This document shows positions 19,659-28,803 of a stretch of 64,000 nucleotides of DNA, in pieces. Within the stretch, counting starts at the first letter, position 1. Each line of letters opens with the position of its first letter. A program made the translations under genes and the position numbers. Source of the DNA: DATMNR01 sp963702765 (GTDB lineage Bacteria > Chloroflexota > Ktedonobacteria > Ktedonobacterales > Ktedonobacteraceae); assembly GCA_963702765.1 (NCBI GenBank), contig CAVPEB010000028.1, positions 1 through 64,000 of the forward strand. The letters are read 5' to 3'. The notes below the pieces were generated by a model. That model saw nothing but the letters and a program-made list of their open reading frames with translations, did not search any database and was not told the DNA's origin.

Positions 19659-20387
19659 ATGCAAGAACAACCGAACATCGCCATGGTAATCATCGCCCAT
19701 CCCGACGATGCCGAATTCGGTGCGGCTGGCACCGTCGCGCTCTGGGCCAGAGAAGGCTGGGAAGCCTACTACGTCGTCGTCACCGATGCAACAGGCGGGG
19801 GCTCTGACGAGGCAACCGACGTCGGTCCGGCTGCCCGGCAACACGTCTCCGAAACGCGCAAGCGCGAACAGCGAGCGGCAGGTGAGATCCTCGGTCTGAA
19901 GGATGTCATATTTCTCGATTACCCTGATGGGCTGATACAGCCTAGCCCTGAACTCAAGCGTGATCTCGTGCGCATCCTGCGCAAATATCAACCCACACGG
20001 GTAGTATGCCAATCGCCAGACAGGGTATGGACGCCCACGTTTAGTATCCCCCGCTATCACTCGGATCATCTGGCTGTGGGTCAGGCCGCGTTAGGTGCGA
20101 TCTACCCCATGTCACAAAACCCCTGGGACTTCCCCGAACTCCTGGAGGAGGGTCTGAAGCCACACAAAGTACGTGAGGTGTATATCATGGGGGCACCCGC
20201 GCAAAATTGTTTCGTTGACATCTCTGAGGCCATTGAGTTGAAGATGGCGGCGCTGTTCGCCCACGCGAGCCAGCACACCGGCAAGACTGAAGAATTTGAC
20301 AAATGGGTGCGTGGGCGCAGTGCCGAGTTGGGTGCTAAGTACAACGTTGCTTACGCCGAAGAGTTTTATCGCGCAGAGAATCCGTGA
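19659..20387 (+). CDS. PIG-L / LmbE family deacetylase
   Basis: Zinc-dependent N-acetylglucosaminyl-type deacetylase, about 242 aa from ATG 19659 (frame opens earlier, but GGAAGGA sits just upstream of this start). The zinc motif AHPDDAEFGAAGT lies at about residues 12-24. RYHSDHLAVGQAAL in the middle supplies the third zinc ligand. FLDYPDGLIQPSPELKRDLV and the tail AYAEEFYRAENP are typical. Members act in mycothiol/bacillithiol-like thiol or GlcNAc-conjugate metabolism. No partner pathway gene is adjacent; a DinB protein (a family that includes thiol transferases) is 6 kb away. Confidence 0.9.
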   Translation: MQEQPNIAMVIIAHPDDAEFGAAGTVALWAREGWEAYYVVVTDATGGGSDEATDVGPAARQHVSETRKREQRAAGEILGLKDVIFLDYPDGLIQPSPELKRDLVRILRKYQPTRVVCQSPDRVWTPTFSIPRYHSDHLAVGQAALGAIYPMSQNPWDFPELLEEGLKPHKVREVYIMGAPAQNCFVDISEAIELKMAALFAHASQHTGKTEEFDKWVRGRSAELGAKYNVAYAEEFYRAENP

Positions 20388-21071
20388 CCTCTCCACAAAG
20401 TTAGCACGCGAAAGCCGCCGACGCGTATGACCACACCCTCGCACAGCAGACCGATGCGATAGGTGCGCCAGTCCGCCCAAGGGAGAGCACCATGTATGTA
20501 TTAGGCGCCAAGGGCTGTTAACGCCTGGGTAAGCGAATCCCACTGTTGGGCGCCTTGACGCTGGCGTGGGCGTTTCACTGGTTTGGTAGCGCTCCCTAAG
20601 TTGCGCGGCACATGCTGTGTAGTATTCGCGACGCGTCTCCTACTTGTATTGTTTGAGGATTATGCGTGCCTCATTCACCAACCGCTCCACTTCCCCGCGT
20701 TTTGTAACCGCGTAGGTTAGACAAGATCAAATGTTCGAGCAAAGAGCATATAACGTGAAGAATGCACAAAACCTCACTGCAAAGAACAAAGACACGCTTT
20801 GACTGAATATTGATAAAAGCTCAATATGGCAGGCGGAGTCACGCCTTGTACGAGATGCGATTGCACCAATGGCTGCCTTTTGGGAGTGGGGTCCTGAACA
20901 ACTGGACACGCAATATCGGGTTACTCGCCTCAACCTTCTTGACTCTCGATGATCTTGCACCGGATCGTATCATCTGCGGAATAGGTGCTTGGTGGGATCT
21001 AACCTTCCCCCGAATTGGTAGAGTTTCCAAAGCTGAGATATACTCTATCAAGAACAAGGAAGGGAACACTA
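20388..21071. other. Gene-poor region with possible transposase scrap
   Basis: Around 20525-20600 the plus strand reads RLGKRIPLLGALTLAWAFHW followed by a stop, resembling the C-terminal end of IS4-like transposases. Around 20850-20950 a frame reads IAPMAAFWEWGPEQLDTQYR then a stop, possibly the end of a gene cut by the IS3 copy. Both are weak. No other gene seen. Confidence 0.3.
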
Positions 21072-22165
21072 ATGGCAAAGGTTCAAAAAGTCTACACGCG
21101 AGAGTTCAAAGAAGAAGCGGTGCGGCTGGCTCAGACGAGCGGGAAGCCGATTACGCACATAGCCCGTGAATTGGGCATTTCCGACGCCTCCATTCATCAG
21201 TGGCGTAAAGAATTGGCTCAGCACGGCACAGCTGCATTTCCAGGAAGTGGACACCAGACGGCACTAGAGGAAGAAAATCGTCGTCTCAAACGCGAACTGG
21301 AGCGAGTGCAACAGGAGCGCGATATCCTAAAAAAAGTGGTGAGCATCTTTTCACGGGAATCCAAATGAAATATCAGTTTATTGAACAACACCAGCAGGGG
21401 TTTCCCGTTGTGACCATGTGCCGGGTACTCGGTGTCTCGGAAAGTGGCTATTATGCATGGCGCAAGCGCCCAACCTGCCAGCGCAAACGAGAAGATGCTC
21501 TCATTGTTGCCCAGATCCGGCAGATCTTTCTCTCTCATCGCGAGGTGTACGGGAGTCCGCGCGTTCATGCCGAACTCAAAGAGCAAGGAGTCCATTGTGC
21601 GCGCAAGAGAATAGCTCGGCTCATGCGTGAACATGGGATCACCCCGAAACGCAAACGACGCCGAGTAGTGACGACAAACAGTCAGCACGAGAATCCTGTT
21701 GCACCTAATCTGTTGCAGCGAGATTTTACGGCACCAGAACCCAACACAAAGTGGGTCACGGACATTACCTATCTGCCGACTGCCCAGGGGTGGCTGTACC
21801 TTGCCGTTGTGCTCGATTTGTATTCACGCCTGGTAGTGGGATGGTCCATGTCAGCTCACTGTGACGAGGAGTTGGTTGAAAATGCTTTGCGTATGGCTCT
21901 GGCTCGACGGTGCCCCTCACCAGGCTTGCTGCACCATAGTGATCGAGGCAGTCAATATACAAGCTGCGCCTATCGGCAGCTCGTGGAGCAATCTGGGATG
22001 ATCGTGAGCATGTCACGGAAAGGCAATTGTTGGGATAACGCCGCGATGGAGAGCTTCTTTGGCTCTCTCAAAGAGGAATGTGTAGGTAGTACCATTTATC
22101 AGTCTCATGAAGAGGCCAGGCTTGCGCTTTTCACGTACCTGGAAGTCTTTTATAATCGTATTCGC
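21000..22165 (+). mobile_element. Truncated IS3-family element
   Basis: Contains OrfA and most of OrfB with a -1 frameshift signal. The left terminal repeat could not be fixed by eye and the right end is missing, so both limits are approximate. Confidence 0.6.
21072..21368 (+). CDS. IS3-family transposase OrfA
   Basis: A 98-aa HTH protein: MAKVQKVYTREFKEEAVRLA, then THIARELGISDASIHQWRKE (the HTH), and a leucine-zipper-like tail ENRRLKRELERVQQERDILK. Starts at ATG 21072 after AAGGAAGGG. OrfB lies in the -1 frame. A7 followed by G at 21329-21336 (CTA AAA AAA GTG in the OrfA frame) is a classic slippery site, and -1 slippage leads through SGEHLFTGIQ into OrfB, giving an OrfAB fusion. Confidence 0.9.
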   Translation: MAKVQKVYTREFKEEAVRLAQTSGKPITHIARELGISDASIHQWRKELAQHGTAAFPGSGHQTALEEENRRLKRELERVQQERDILKKVVSIFSRESK

Positions 22166-22333
22166 CGTCTGAGATTCACCTCTTTTTGGAGACTCGAAAC
22201 ATTTGGGCTAACTTATCAATTGTTGATAAGCAATTTGGCTGTTAAATGTAAATCATCTCTACCGCTTCAGTTCATCATTGTTGCCAATTCCAGCAGAGAC
22301 TTGTGCGAGTTCATTGATATTACCTCTTGCTAG
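21365..22333 (+). pseudogene. IS3-family transposase OrfB, 3-prime truncated
   Basis: DDE integrase-type transposase. Seen: SESGYYAWRKR, YGSPRVHAELKEQGV, the first catalytic region TKWVTDITYLPT, DLYSRLVVGWSMS, HHSDRGSQYTS (second D) and SFFGSLKEECV with the catalytic Glu. The normal end of these proteins (NRxRRHSxLGYxSP) stops at FYNRIRR; after about 22165 the frame runs into unrelated sequence to a chance stop at 22333. The right end of the IS is therefore lost and the copy is probably immobile. Confidence 0.85.
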
Positions 22334-22454
22334 CGTAGATGCTGATGGTTTGATTCTTTGTCCCCATAGCTCTGGAGCTAGGTAACATATCAGTTCGTCC
22401 TTGGTGAAATGGGACAGAAAAGTGTTTTAAAAACCATCAATTTTTGCTTGACCA

Positions 22455-23513
22455 TTACGAGTTGTCCTCAGTCTCCAACTGGGGTGGAGGAGGTTCATGC
22501 GGCATCACTTTAGCAGAGAAGCGATAGGCGTTGGTCTGAGCCTGTGCTCCTTCCAGATCCTGGAGTGTCTCCTTGCTGGGTTCCCAGGCCTTGGCCGAGA
22601 TCGTCTTCAGGAGCTTGTAGTAGGCGCTGTACACCTGATTCACCATATGTGTGCTGGCCAGAATGCCGTAGAGCGTGATGCAGCGGCGCAACGTGCGTTC
22701 GCTCATGTCGACGCGTTCCCCGTTTGCCCTGCCGCTTCCCCCGAAGGTGACTTTCAGGTCAAAGCGGCTGTCGCAAGCGCGCATGGCGTAGGTGCGATAG
22801 AGCTGGGCGGCGCGGCTGTAATGGGCGCGCTGTCTGCGCCGCTGCTCTTCTGCCGCCTCTCCCTCATCGTCGAGGTGCTCATCCGCCAGCTCCTGGCCAG
22901 CTCGCAACTCATACTCGGCTGCGTACAAGACAGCTTGCAGGTAATAGTCGCGATACAGCGTGAAGGGCCTGCGCGCCCAGGTGCCCACCTCTTCGGGCGC
23001 TTCGTGTAACAGATCGGCCAGGAAATCCCCGGCGTAGGCTTTCCTCAGGCGATCGCAGGCTTGCTTAATGGCCTGGGGTATGCTGTCGGCGAGCAGCCCT
23101 TCATCAAAGGCTTGCTGGATGAGCTGATGCTGCGCTTCAAGCAGTGCGAGGTCCGCGACATGGCAGATCTCCGAGAGCCCGTACCGTTTGTTCCTGATGG
23201 CAAAGATGTCCAGGTTGGGCGGGATGACCTCCTCCCTCGCCTGCTGGTTCACCTGCTGCGCCGCCTGTCTGAGCTGCCGGCGAATCTCTTTTTTTGCCGA
23301 GTCCAGCGCGTCCTGCAACTTCTTGGGCGTGGCATCCTCGTCGGGTCTGCCATAGCCGAAGATATGCTCCCGCAACTTGTCGAGGCTGATCGTCTGCCCC
23401 CGCGACTGCGCATCCAGCCAGGCGAGGTAGGCCACGAGCTGTATTTCTTTCGCATTCAGATGAAGTGGAACGCGATAGCTTTTCCCACCTGGCACATCAA
23501 GTGTCAGGCTCAA
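22455..23513 (-). CDS. BTAD/SARP-like regulator fragment (5-prime truncated)
   Basis: A 352-aa frame that opens at TTG just after an in-frame stop, with no ribosome site. It begins with strand-rich sequence (LTLDVPGGKSYRVPLHLNAK) and goes straight into a winged-helix-like region EIQLVAYLAWLDAQSRGQTI, then LDSAKKEIRRQLRQ, followed by a long helical domain like the bacterial transcriptional activation domain of SARP regulators. Such domains normally sit at the C-terminus of larger proteins, so this is probably the surviving end of a larger gene. It lies between the truncated IS3 copy and tRNA-Asp. Confidence 0.5.
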   Translation of the reverse strand: MSLTLDVPGGKSYRVPLHLNAKEIQLVAYLAWLDAQSRGQTISLDKLREHIFGYGRPDEDATPKKLQDALDSAKKEIRRQLRQAAQQVNQQAREEVIPPNLDIFAIRNKRYGLSEICHVADLALLEAQHQLIQQAFDEGLLADSIPQAIKQACDRLRKAYAGDFLADLLHEAPEEVGTWARRPFTLYRDYYLQAVLYAAEYELRAGQELADEHLDDEGEAAEEQRRRQRAHYSRAAQLYRTYAMRACDSRFDLKVTFGGSGRANGERVDMSERTLRRCITLYGILASTHMVNQVYSAYYKLLKTISAKAWEPSKETLQDLEGAQAQTNAYRFSAKVMPHEPPPPQLETEDNS

Positions 23514-23714
23514 TTCTTTGAGCTATACTGGCTACTGAGGGTACCTGTGCAAGGATGAAAAGAGAAAAGCATGTATTCAAAGCCATACTTTCAGTTTGAG
23601 TACGCAGAGTAATAATCAGCAAGCCATTTCTGAAGAGTGTGTTGTTGGAAGGAGACCAGAATGAGGAAGAACATCTGTTCTATAACTACTAGAAAAATGC
23701 ACAAATAGGCGACC

Positions 23715-23787
23715 GGAACCGACGGGATTCGAACCCGCGATCTTCTGCGTGACAGGCAGACATGTTAGGCCACTACACCACGGCTCC
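23715..23787 (-). tRNA. tRNA-Asp (GTC)
   Basis: The minus strand folds into a full cloverleaf: acceptor GGAGCCG pairs with CGGTTCC, D stem GTGT/ACAT, anticodon stem TCTGC/GCAGA around loop CTGTCAC with anticodon GTC, and T stem GCGGG/CCCGT around TTCGAAT. The discriminator is G and the CCA end is not encoded. Its 3-prime half resembles the 24-mer at the start of HTH repeats 1 and 3. Confidence 0.95.
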
Positions 23788-23984
23788 TCATTGATCGTTG
23801 CACCTTGCTGGGTGCGATTAGGATGATACCAGACCAGGGCCACACTGTCAAGTCTTCAAGTACACCAATTTTCTGCTTGCTTGTATTTGCTTGTTGACAT
23901 CTGTACTGCGATAGCCTATCTTGTTCTTACATATGTAGGATTGTCTTAGGACAAAACGAGAGATCAGAAACGAGTGAAAGAATA

Positions 23985-24525
23985 GTGGGGCGCGATATCC
24001 TGGTCGATGGCTATAACGTAATAAAAAGGAATGTTTCGTTTCAAGACATTGAGTACGAAAAGCCTTGCTTCTGCGCGGCAACTTTTGGTAAACCAGCTTG
24101 CCAACCGCTATCGACACACGCCGCACCAGGTCATCGTTGTCTTTGATGGCGATGGTGTGAGCGAACAAACACTTCAGGATCGCCGCGTGCGCATCATCTA
24201 TTCCCGCGCAGGAGAAACAGCAGATAGTGTTATTGCTCGATTAGCAGCTTCAGCACGAGCAGCCGGGCGTGAAGTGGAATTGTACAGCGACGATAACGAA
24301 GTAAGGCAATCAGTTTCTCAGCAAGGTGGGACGATCAGTTCGACTAATCAGCTTACAAAGAACCTGAATGCAGCACCCACTGATCTCGCTCGGCTTTCAC
24401 ACCACCGCCAACAGGCACGTCGGCAATATGGAATAGATCCCAGGCAAAAATATGAACTTGACGACTTCCAGTCCCCCTCTTCGCATAATCGTAAGAAAGG
24501 GAAGAAAAGTCGTCATAAAGGATAG
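23985..24525 (+). pseudogene. NYN-domain (YacP-like) nuclease, one frameshift
   Basis: Reading from GTG 23985 gives ILVDGYNVIKRN, the N-terminal NYN/PIN nuclease signature with its first catalytic Asp. One base must be gained or lost near 24020-24032 to continue into MFRFKTLSTKSLASARQLLV. The remaining frame carries HQVIVVFDGDGVSEQ, VRIIYSRAGETADSVIARLA (second acidic site) and ELYSDDNEVRQSV, then a lysine-rich tail. YacP/Rae1-type proteins cleave RNA. About 180 aa after correction, normal for the family. Confidence 0.75.
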
Positions 24526-24571
24526 GAAATTTATGTCAATTCATTTGAAGCTGGCCAAAAGCTACGAATGC

Positions 24572-25366
24572 TTATTTTTGCGCTACTGAGGGCATTTCAT
24601 CCAGCGTTGAGTCTTCCTGGGATTGTGTCGACGTTTTATCCAACGAGGTATAATTTGATTTCTTGGGCTGCTTGCTAAAGCGAGCTTTGATCACGTAAGT
24701 AAATCCCTCGATCACAATCTTGCGTGACATTTTAGATTTCCCCACGCGTCGATCCATAAAGATAATAGGGGTTTCGACTATCTTGAAACCATGCTGCATT
24801 ACTCGATAGGCAAGTTCGATCTGGAACGCGTAGCCTTGTGATTGGATACTATCAAGATCAATACTTTCTAAAACCTCGCGCCGGTAACAACGATAACCAG
24901 CAGTGCAATCATGTACTGGAATGCCAAGCATAAAGCGCGCAAAGATATTACCTCCACCACTGATGAAGCGGCGGAGCATGGTCCAGTTGGGAGTATCGCC
25001 TCCTGGAATGTAGCGAGAGCCAATTACCAGGTCAGCGTTCTCGATCGCTTTGAGAAAATCTGGAAGATATTTAGGGTCATGGGAGAAATCAGCGTCCATC
25101 TCAAATGCTGCATCGTAATCATGCTCTATTGCATATTTGAAACCTTCGATATAAGCTGTTCCAAGCCCTAGCTTACTAGCACGATGCAACACATGCACTT
25201 GCGCATTCTCTTCATGAATTTTGTCAGCGAGTTCCCCTGTGCCATCGGGTGAATTGTCATCGACAACCAAAATATCGGATTCGGGCGCATACGAAAAAAT
25301 CTCTTTCAGCAGAGGCGGAAGATTATCTATTTCGTTATACGTTGGAATAATAATAAGTGTTTTCAT
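24572..25366 (-). CDS. Polyprenol-phosphate mannosyl-type glycosyltransferase (GT2, DPM1-like)
   Basis: 264 aa. Transfers a hexose from a nucleotide sugar to polyprenyl phosphate at the inner membrane face. Seen: MKTLIIIPTYNEIDNLPPLL, ILVVDDNSPDGTGELAD, FEMDADFSHDPKYLPDFL (the DAD metal site), VIGSRYIPGGDTPNW and GYAFQIELAYRVMQHGFKI. There is no C-terminal membrane part, so it is the soluble DPM1 form. Its ATG overlaps the stop of the upstream flippase-like gene by 4 bp. Last gene of a crp-ubiA-flippase-GT2 operon. The exact sugar is not determined by sequence. Confidence 0.9.
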   Translation of the reverse strand: MKTLIIIPTYNEIDNLPPLLKEIFSYAPESDILVVDDNSPDGTGELADKIHEENAQVHVLHRASKLGLGTAYIEGFKYAIEHDYDAAFEMDADFSHDPKYLPDFLKAIENADLVIGSRYIPGGDTPNWTMLRRFISGGGNIFARFMLGIPVHDCTAGYRCYRREVLESIDLDSIQSQGYAFQIELAYRVMQHGFKIVETPIIFMDRRVGKSKMSRKIVIEGFTYVIKARFSKQPKKSNYTSLDKTSTQSQEDSTLDEMPSVAQK

Positions 25367-26445
25367 ATAAACTTGTCTCCAGTACTTGATAACACTGATG
25401 CGTTTTGTAATGTTGTTTGAGTGGCATCTTTAGATAATGTTGTGTTGATGCCGCGCTGTTGATTTTCCGACATTCCCCCCTGTACAGTGGAAAAGTCAAT
25501 ATGCTGGGTTGTTCGAAAGAGGACGAGGGCAATAACGCCAAGCCCCAGCCCAAACCATAAGGTACAGAGACGGATGAGCAGAGTTGCAGCCCCTGCAATC
25601 GCTTTAGAGGACGTTATCAACAAATGCGTCAGTCCAAGCATGCTACCGTCAGCAGTACCCAGCCCCCCGGGTAGACCGGAAGCCGACCCGACCAAAGATG
25701 AAACTGCCAGAATGAACATCGATTTGATAAACAAATCGACACTCATCGTGATGCCCAATCCCGCATAGACTAAAAATAATGCTCCACATTCACCTGACCA
25801 GGAAATCAAACCTATCAAGATAGCTAGAAGCAAAGGTCTCCATTGAAAAAGAGTGTAAGAACTTTCATAGAAACTGCGTATCAGATGTGCCATGCGTGAG
25901 ATGATGGGAATTCGTTCGCCCATGCCTAGCAGAGCCAATGACAGTTGGCGGTTTTGTATAATCAAAATAACAGCCAGCCCAAGTATGGAAAGCGTGAGTA
26001 ATATTTCCCAGCCAGAGCGATACAGTATAAGCCCTGTCATGGCTAAACCAATCATAGCAATTCCGTCCGTGAGCCTTTCAGCTACGATAATTGGCGATGA
26101 GCGACTGATAGGCACGTCCGTTGAATTTTTAAGCAGATAGGCCTTTAACAACTCACCAATTTTACCGGGAGTAATTGCCATAGAAAGTCCAGAAAGAAAG
26201 ATTAACAGGCTTTGAAACCAGTGTACATGGATATCGAGCCGTCCAAGATAGTATTGCCATTTGATGAAGCGCCAGAAGTAGTTGAAGAGCGTTAGACCCA
26301 GAATCAGTGGAAGAAATTCCCAGCGAAAATTGACCAGTGCCTTCAGCATTTGTGGGAGGTCAGCGTACAAGGCAATAGCAGTCATGACAATGACTGCTAG
26401 CACGAGAGACGATATTATTCCTGTCCTTATTTTGCGGGTAAGCAA
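25363..26445 (-). CDS. LPG-synthase-TM / UPF0104 membrane protein (flippase-like)
   Basis: 360 aa, about eight membrane helices, of the lysylphosphatidylglycerol synthase transmembrane family. Family marks include FRWEFLPLILGLTLFNYFWR, SGLSMAITPGKIGELLKAYL (the conserved TPGxxGE loop), ERLTDGIAMIGLAM and GSASGLPGGLGTADGSMLG. Lone domains of this type often sit with polyprenyl-phosphate glycosyltransferases, as here, and may move or use lipid-linked sugars. Starts 12 bp after the ubiA-type gene; its stop overlaps the GT2 start. Confidence 0.85.
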   Translation of the reverse strand: MLTRKIRTGIISSLVLAVIVMTAIALYADLPQMLKALVNFRWEFLPLILGLTLFNYFWRFIKWQYYLGRLDIHVHWFQSLLIFLSGLSMAITPGKIGELLKAYLLKNSTDVPISRSSPIIVAERLTDGIAMIGLAMTGLILYRSGWEILLTLSILGLAVILIIQNRQLSLALLGMGERIPIISRMAHLIRSFYESSYTLFQWRPLLLAILIGLISWSGECGALFLVYAGLGITMSVDLFIKSMFILAVSSLVGSASGLPGGLGTADGSMLGLTHLLITSSKAIAGAATLLIRLCTLWFGLGLGVIALVLFRTTQHIDFSTVQGGMSENQQRGINTTLSKDATQTTLQNASVLSSTGDKFI

Positions 26446-26457
26446 CCGCCTGCTCCC

Positions 26458-27477
26458 TTATTTCGGTAGTACGTAGAGAACAATAATAATTAGCACTGTA
26501 CACAACACAACGGTTCCAAGCATATGTCGGTCACGCAACAGTACTTCTTCGGGACTTCCACCCTCCATTCGCATATGCATCAAGTAAAGGTATCGGAACA
26601 TCCCATATAGCACCAATGGGATAGTGATCATCAAACGATGATTCCCGGTTGGTCCTTGAAAAGTATATAAGCTGTAAGCCATAATCGTTGCAGCCATTAC
26701 AATCGTAATCAACTGATCGAGAAGCGGCAGACTGTATTCCTTCAGAATCTGGCGGTGATTGCTTGCTTCACCTTGCAGCAAAACCAGTTCATGCCGTCGC
26801 TTGCTTAATGCCAGGAATAACGACAAAAGAATCGTCACAAGGTAAAGCCATGGTGAGATCATGGCAGGTATCACAACTGTCCCTGCCAGTATGCGAAGAA
26901 CAAAGCCACTTGCAATGATGAATACATCCAGTAAGACAATATGTTTCAACCACACACTATACAGCGCCATCAGTGTTAAGTAAGTGACAACAGTCAGTGC
27001 AAAGAGAACGTTTGCACCTCCAAGCGAAGCAAAAATGTCAGTTTGCGGGATCGGCATCCTGAAAAGAAGCAATGTCAACCCTGCGCAACCGAGAAGCAAG
27101 ATGCCGATAGTCGCGATTGCCCAGGGAATTGGCAGATCACCGCTGGCAAGCGGGCGTTGGCTTTTAGTGGGATGCTGGCGGTCGCGTTCGAGATCAAGGA
27201 GATCATTGAAAATATAGACACAACTGGATGCCAGGCAGAAGACTACAAAAGCTACGCATGCACGCTCGAACGATGTGAGGGTAAATAGTTGTTGCGCAAA
27301 AACGAGGCCAACAAAAAGAGCCAGATTTTTTGTCCATTGTCTTGGTCGCATCGACTGTATTATTGCGCCAGGGCTTCCCACCATTCCAACTTTGACAACG
27401 TTAGAGTTTGCCTCGTTCGTTGAGGAGGAATGTACACCTTTCTGCTTCGTAAATTGTAGCTCTTGCTTCGTCGTCAT
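26458..27477 (-). CDS. UbiA-family prenyltransferase, decaprenyl-phosphate phosphoribosyltransferase-like
   Basis: 339 aa, nine or so membrane helices. The prenyl-diphosphate/metal motif is NDLLDLERDRQHPTKSQRPL, preceded by QSMRPRQWTKNLALFVGLVF, a combination typical of DPPR synthase (UbiA type), which joins phosphoribose to polyprenyl phosphate. The first 35 residues are a soluble extension. Starts one base after the stop of the Crp gene. The pathway inference (lipid-linked pentose) rests on family resemblance. Confidence 0.85.
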   Translation of the reverse strand: MTTKQELQFTKQKGVHSSSTNEANSNVVKVGMVGSPGAIIQSMRPRQWTKNLALFVGLVFAQQLFTLTSFERACVAFVVFCLASSCVYIFNDLLDLERDRQHPTKSQRPLASGDLPIPWAIATIGILLLGCAGLTLLLFRMPIPQTDIFASLGGANVLFALTVVTYLTLMALYSVWLKHIVLLDVFIIASGFVLRILAGTVVIPAMISPWLYLVTILLSLFLALSKRRHELVLLQGEASNHRQILKEYSLPLLDQLITIVMAATIMAYSLYTFQGPTGNHRLMITIPLVLYGMFRYLYLMHMRMEGGSPEEVLLRDRHMLGTVVLCTVLIIIVLYVLPK

Positions 27478-27478
27478 T

Positions 27479-28168
27479 CTAATAGATGCGTCGTTTCAAA
27501 TCATTTACACGATGAATCGTGATGCGATGTTTGTCAGTACTAATGAAGTTCTTGTCAGTAAAATAACCGAGTACCTTGTTGACACTTTCGCGGGAAGCCC
27601 CGACCATGGAAGCAAGTTCCTGCTGAGTCAGGCGTACATCGATGAGAACGCCATCATCGGATTTAACGCCATGTGCATCGGCCAACTCAAGGAGTTTTTT
27701 TGCCACGCGCCCATACACGTCAAGAAAAATCAGATCTTCAACCATTTGATCAGTAGTGCGCAAGCGCTTACTGAGAGCTTCAAGCACTAAAATAGCTATT
27801 TTTGGATTTTTCTGTATCGCGTTAAGAAAGTCGCTCCGTTGTAATGTATAACATTCAACTCTTTCCAGGGCTACTGCATCCGTAGAACGTGGTAAACCAT
27901 CGAGGAGAGCGAATTCCCCGAAATATTCTCCTTTACCAAGTACAGCCAGGGAAACTTCTTGACCATCGGGGCTGATTATGCAGATTTTGACTTTACCCTC
28001 TTTAATCATATAGAGTACCTGCCCAGGGTCGTCACGATGGAAAATAACCTCGCCGGAGCGAAAGGTGCGTCGTTTAGTGGCAGAACTCAGGGCATGGATC
28101 TCTTCTTCGGGAAGGTCGGTAAAAAATGACACTTGTTTGAAATAGGCTGTCTCTTTATCTGGCTCCAT
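27479..28168 (-). CDS. Crp/Fnr-family transcription regulator
   Basis: 229 aa. N-terminal cyclic-nucleotide-binding fold (GEVIFHRDDPGQVLYMIKEG and KGEYFGEFALLDGLPRSTDA, the phosphate-binding cassette), a long dimer helix, and a C-terminal winged helix (LTQQELASMVGASRESVNKV). No cysteines for an Fnr-type cluster. It is the first gene of the polyprenyl-phosphate sugar operon, with a one-base gap to ubiA, so it may control it directly. Confidence 0.9.
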   Translation of the reverse strand: MEPDKETAYFKQVSFFTDLPEEEIHALSSATKRRTFRSGEVIFHRDDPGQVLYMIKEGKVKICIISPDGQEVSLAVLGKGEYFGEFALLDGLPRSTDAVALERVECYTLQRSDFLNAIQKNPKIAILVLEALSKRLRTTDQMVEDLIFLDVYGRVAKKLLELADAHGVKSDDGVLIDVRLTQQELASMVGASRESVNKVLGYFTDKNFISTDKHRITIHRVNDLKRRIY

Positions 28169-28803
28169 ACTTGTTCATTCCTTTTCGAAGTTCTCGTATC
28201 GTATTGTCTATTATCACGTTACTGGCGTACATAAGGATTACTTATACTAACGTACTTTCACCTATCATGCAAGAGCATTCCTACTTACATAACGATTCGA
28301 AATCATACATAGCAAACAAACGCGTGAAGATAGGAAATGTGGCTTGCGCCTGCTAAGGATGGGCTGTATACTTACTACATCCATCGTCCAGTTCCGTGCC
28401 TTGATGCTGATACAGAGTATGTTTTCAAGAATCTGCTTGGTTTGAGCGATGAACATATCAAGCAACTGGATGACGAGGGTGTACTCATGTAGAGCTTCGA
28501 TGGGGATATGGCACCTGAAAGTCAAATTCTGGGGAATTCACGGGTCTTGAATATGCTTCGCAACTGTGAGGGATCTGTTCAGGTGCCATGTTTAAAGGAT
28601 ACCCTGGAACATTTTGAAATGCAATGAAATAGTACTTTCTCTCTTTATTGAAGCTCTATAGCTCGTGTGCTATAATATCTGAGTGCAGAGGTCGGATTTA
28701 TTTGCTATCTTCACTCTAACGTATACCAAATCAAAAATCATAAGAAAGAGTGCTTATGCCCATTGATGATAAGGGTTGATAGCGCTCGAAAAGGATATTG
28801 GAC
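28169..28803. other. Divergent intergenic region with gene scrap and inverted repeat
   Basis: Lies between the divergent Crp and Mrp genes. It contains a CoA-transferase C-terminal remnant (listed separately) and an inverted repeat (ATGGCACCTGA near 28508 and its complement near 28577, loop about 55 nt). Promoters for both flanking genes must be here but no box was assigned. Confidence 0.45.
28337..28492 (+). pseudogene. C-terminal remnant of CaiB/BaiF CoA-transferase
   Basis: A 51-residue frame ends with ADTEYVFKNLLGLSDEHIKQ then LDDEGVLM and a stop. This is the characteristic tail of type III CoA-transferases (NTxxVxxxLLGxSxEEIxxLxxxGVI). An in-frame stop lies just upstream and no earlier part of the family is visible, so only the last fragment remains. 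Confidence 0.5.
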
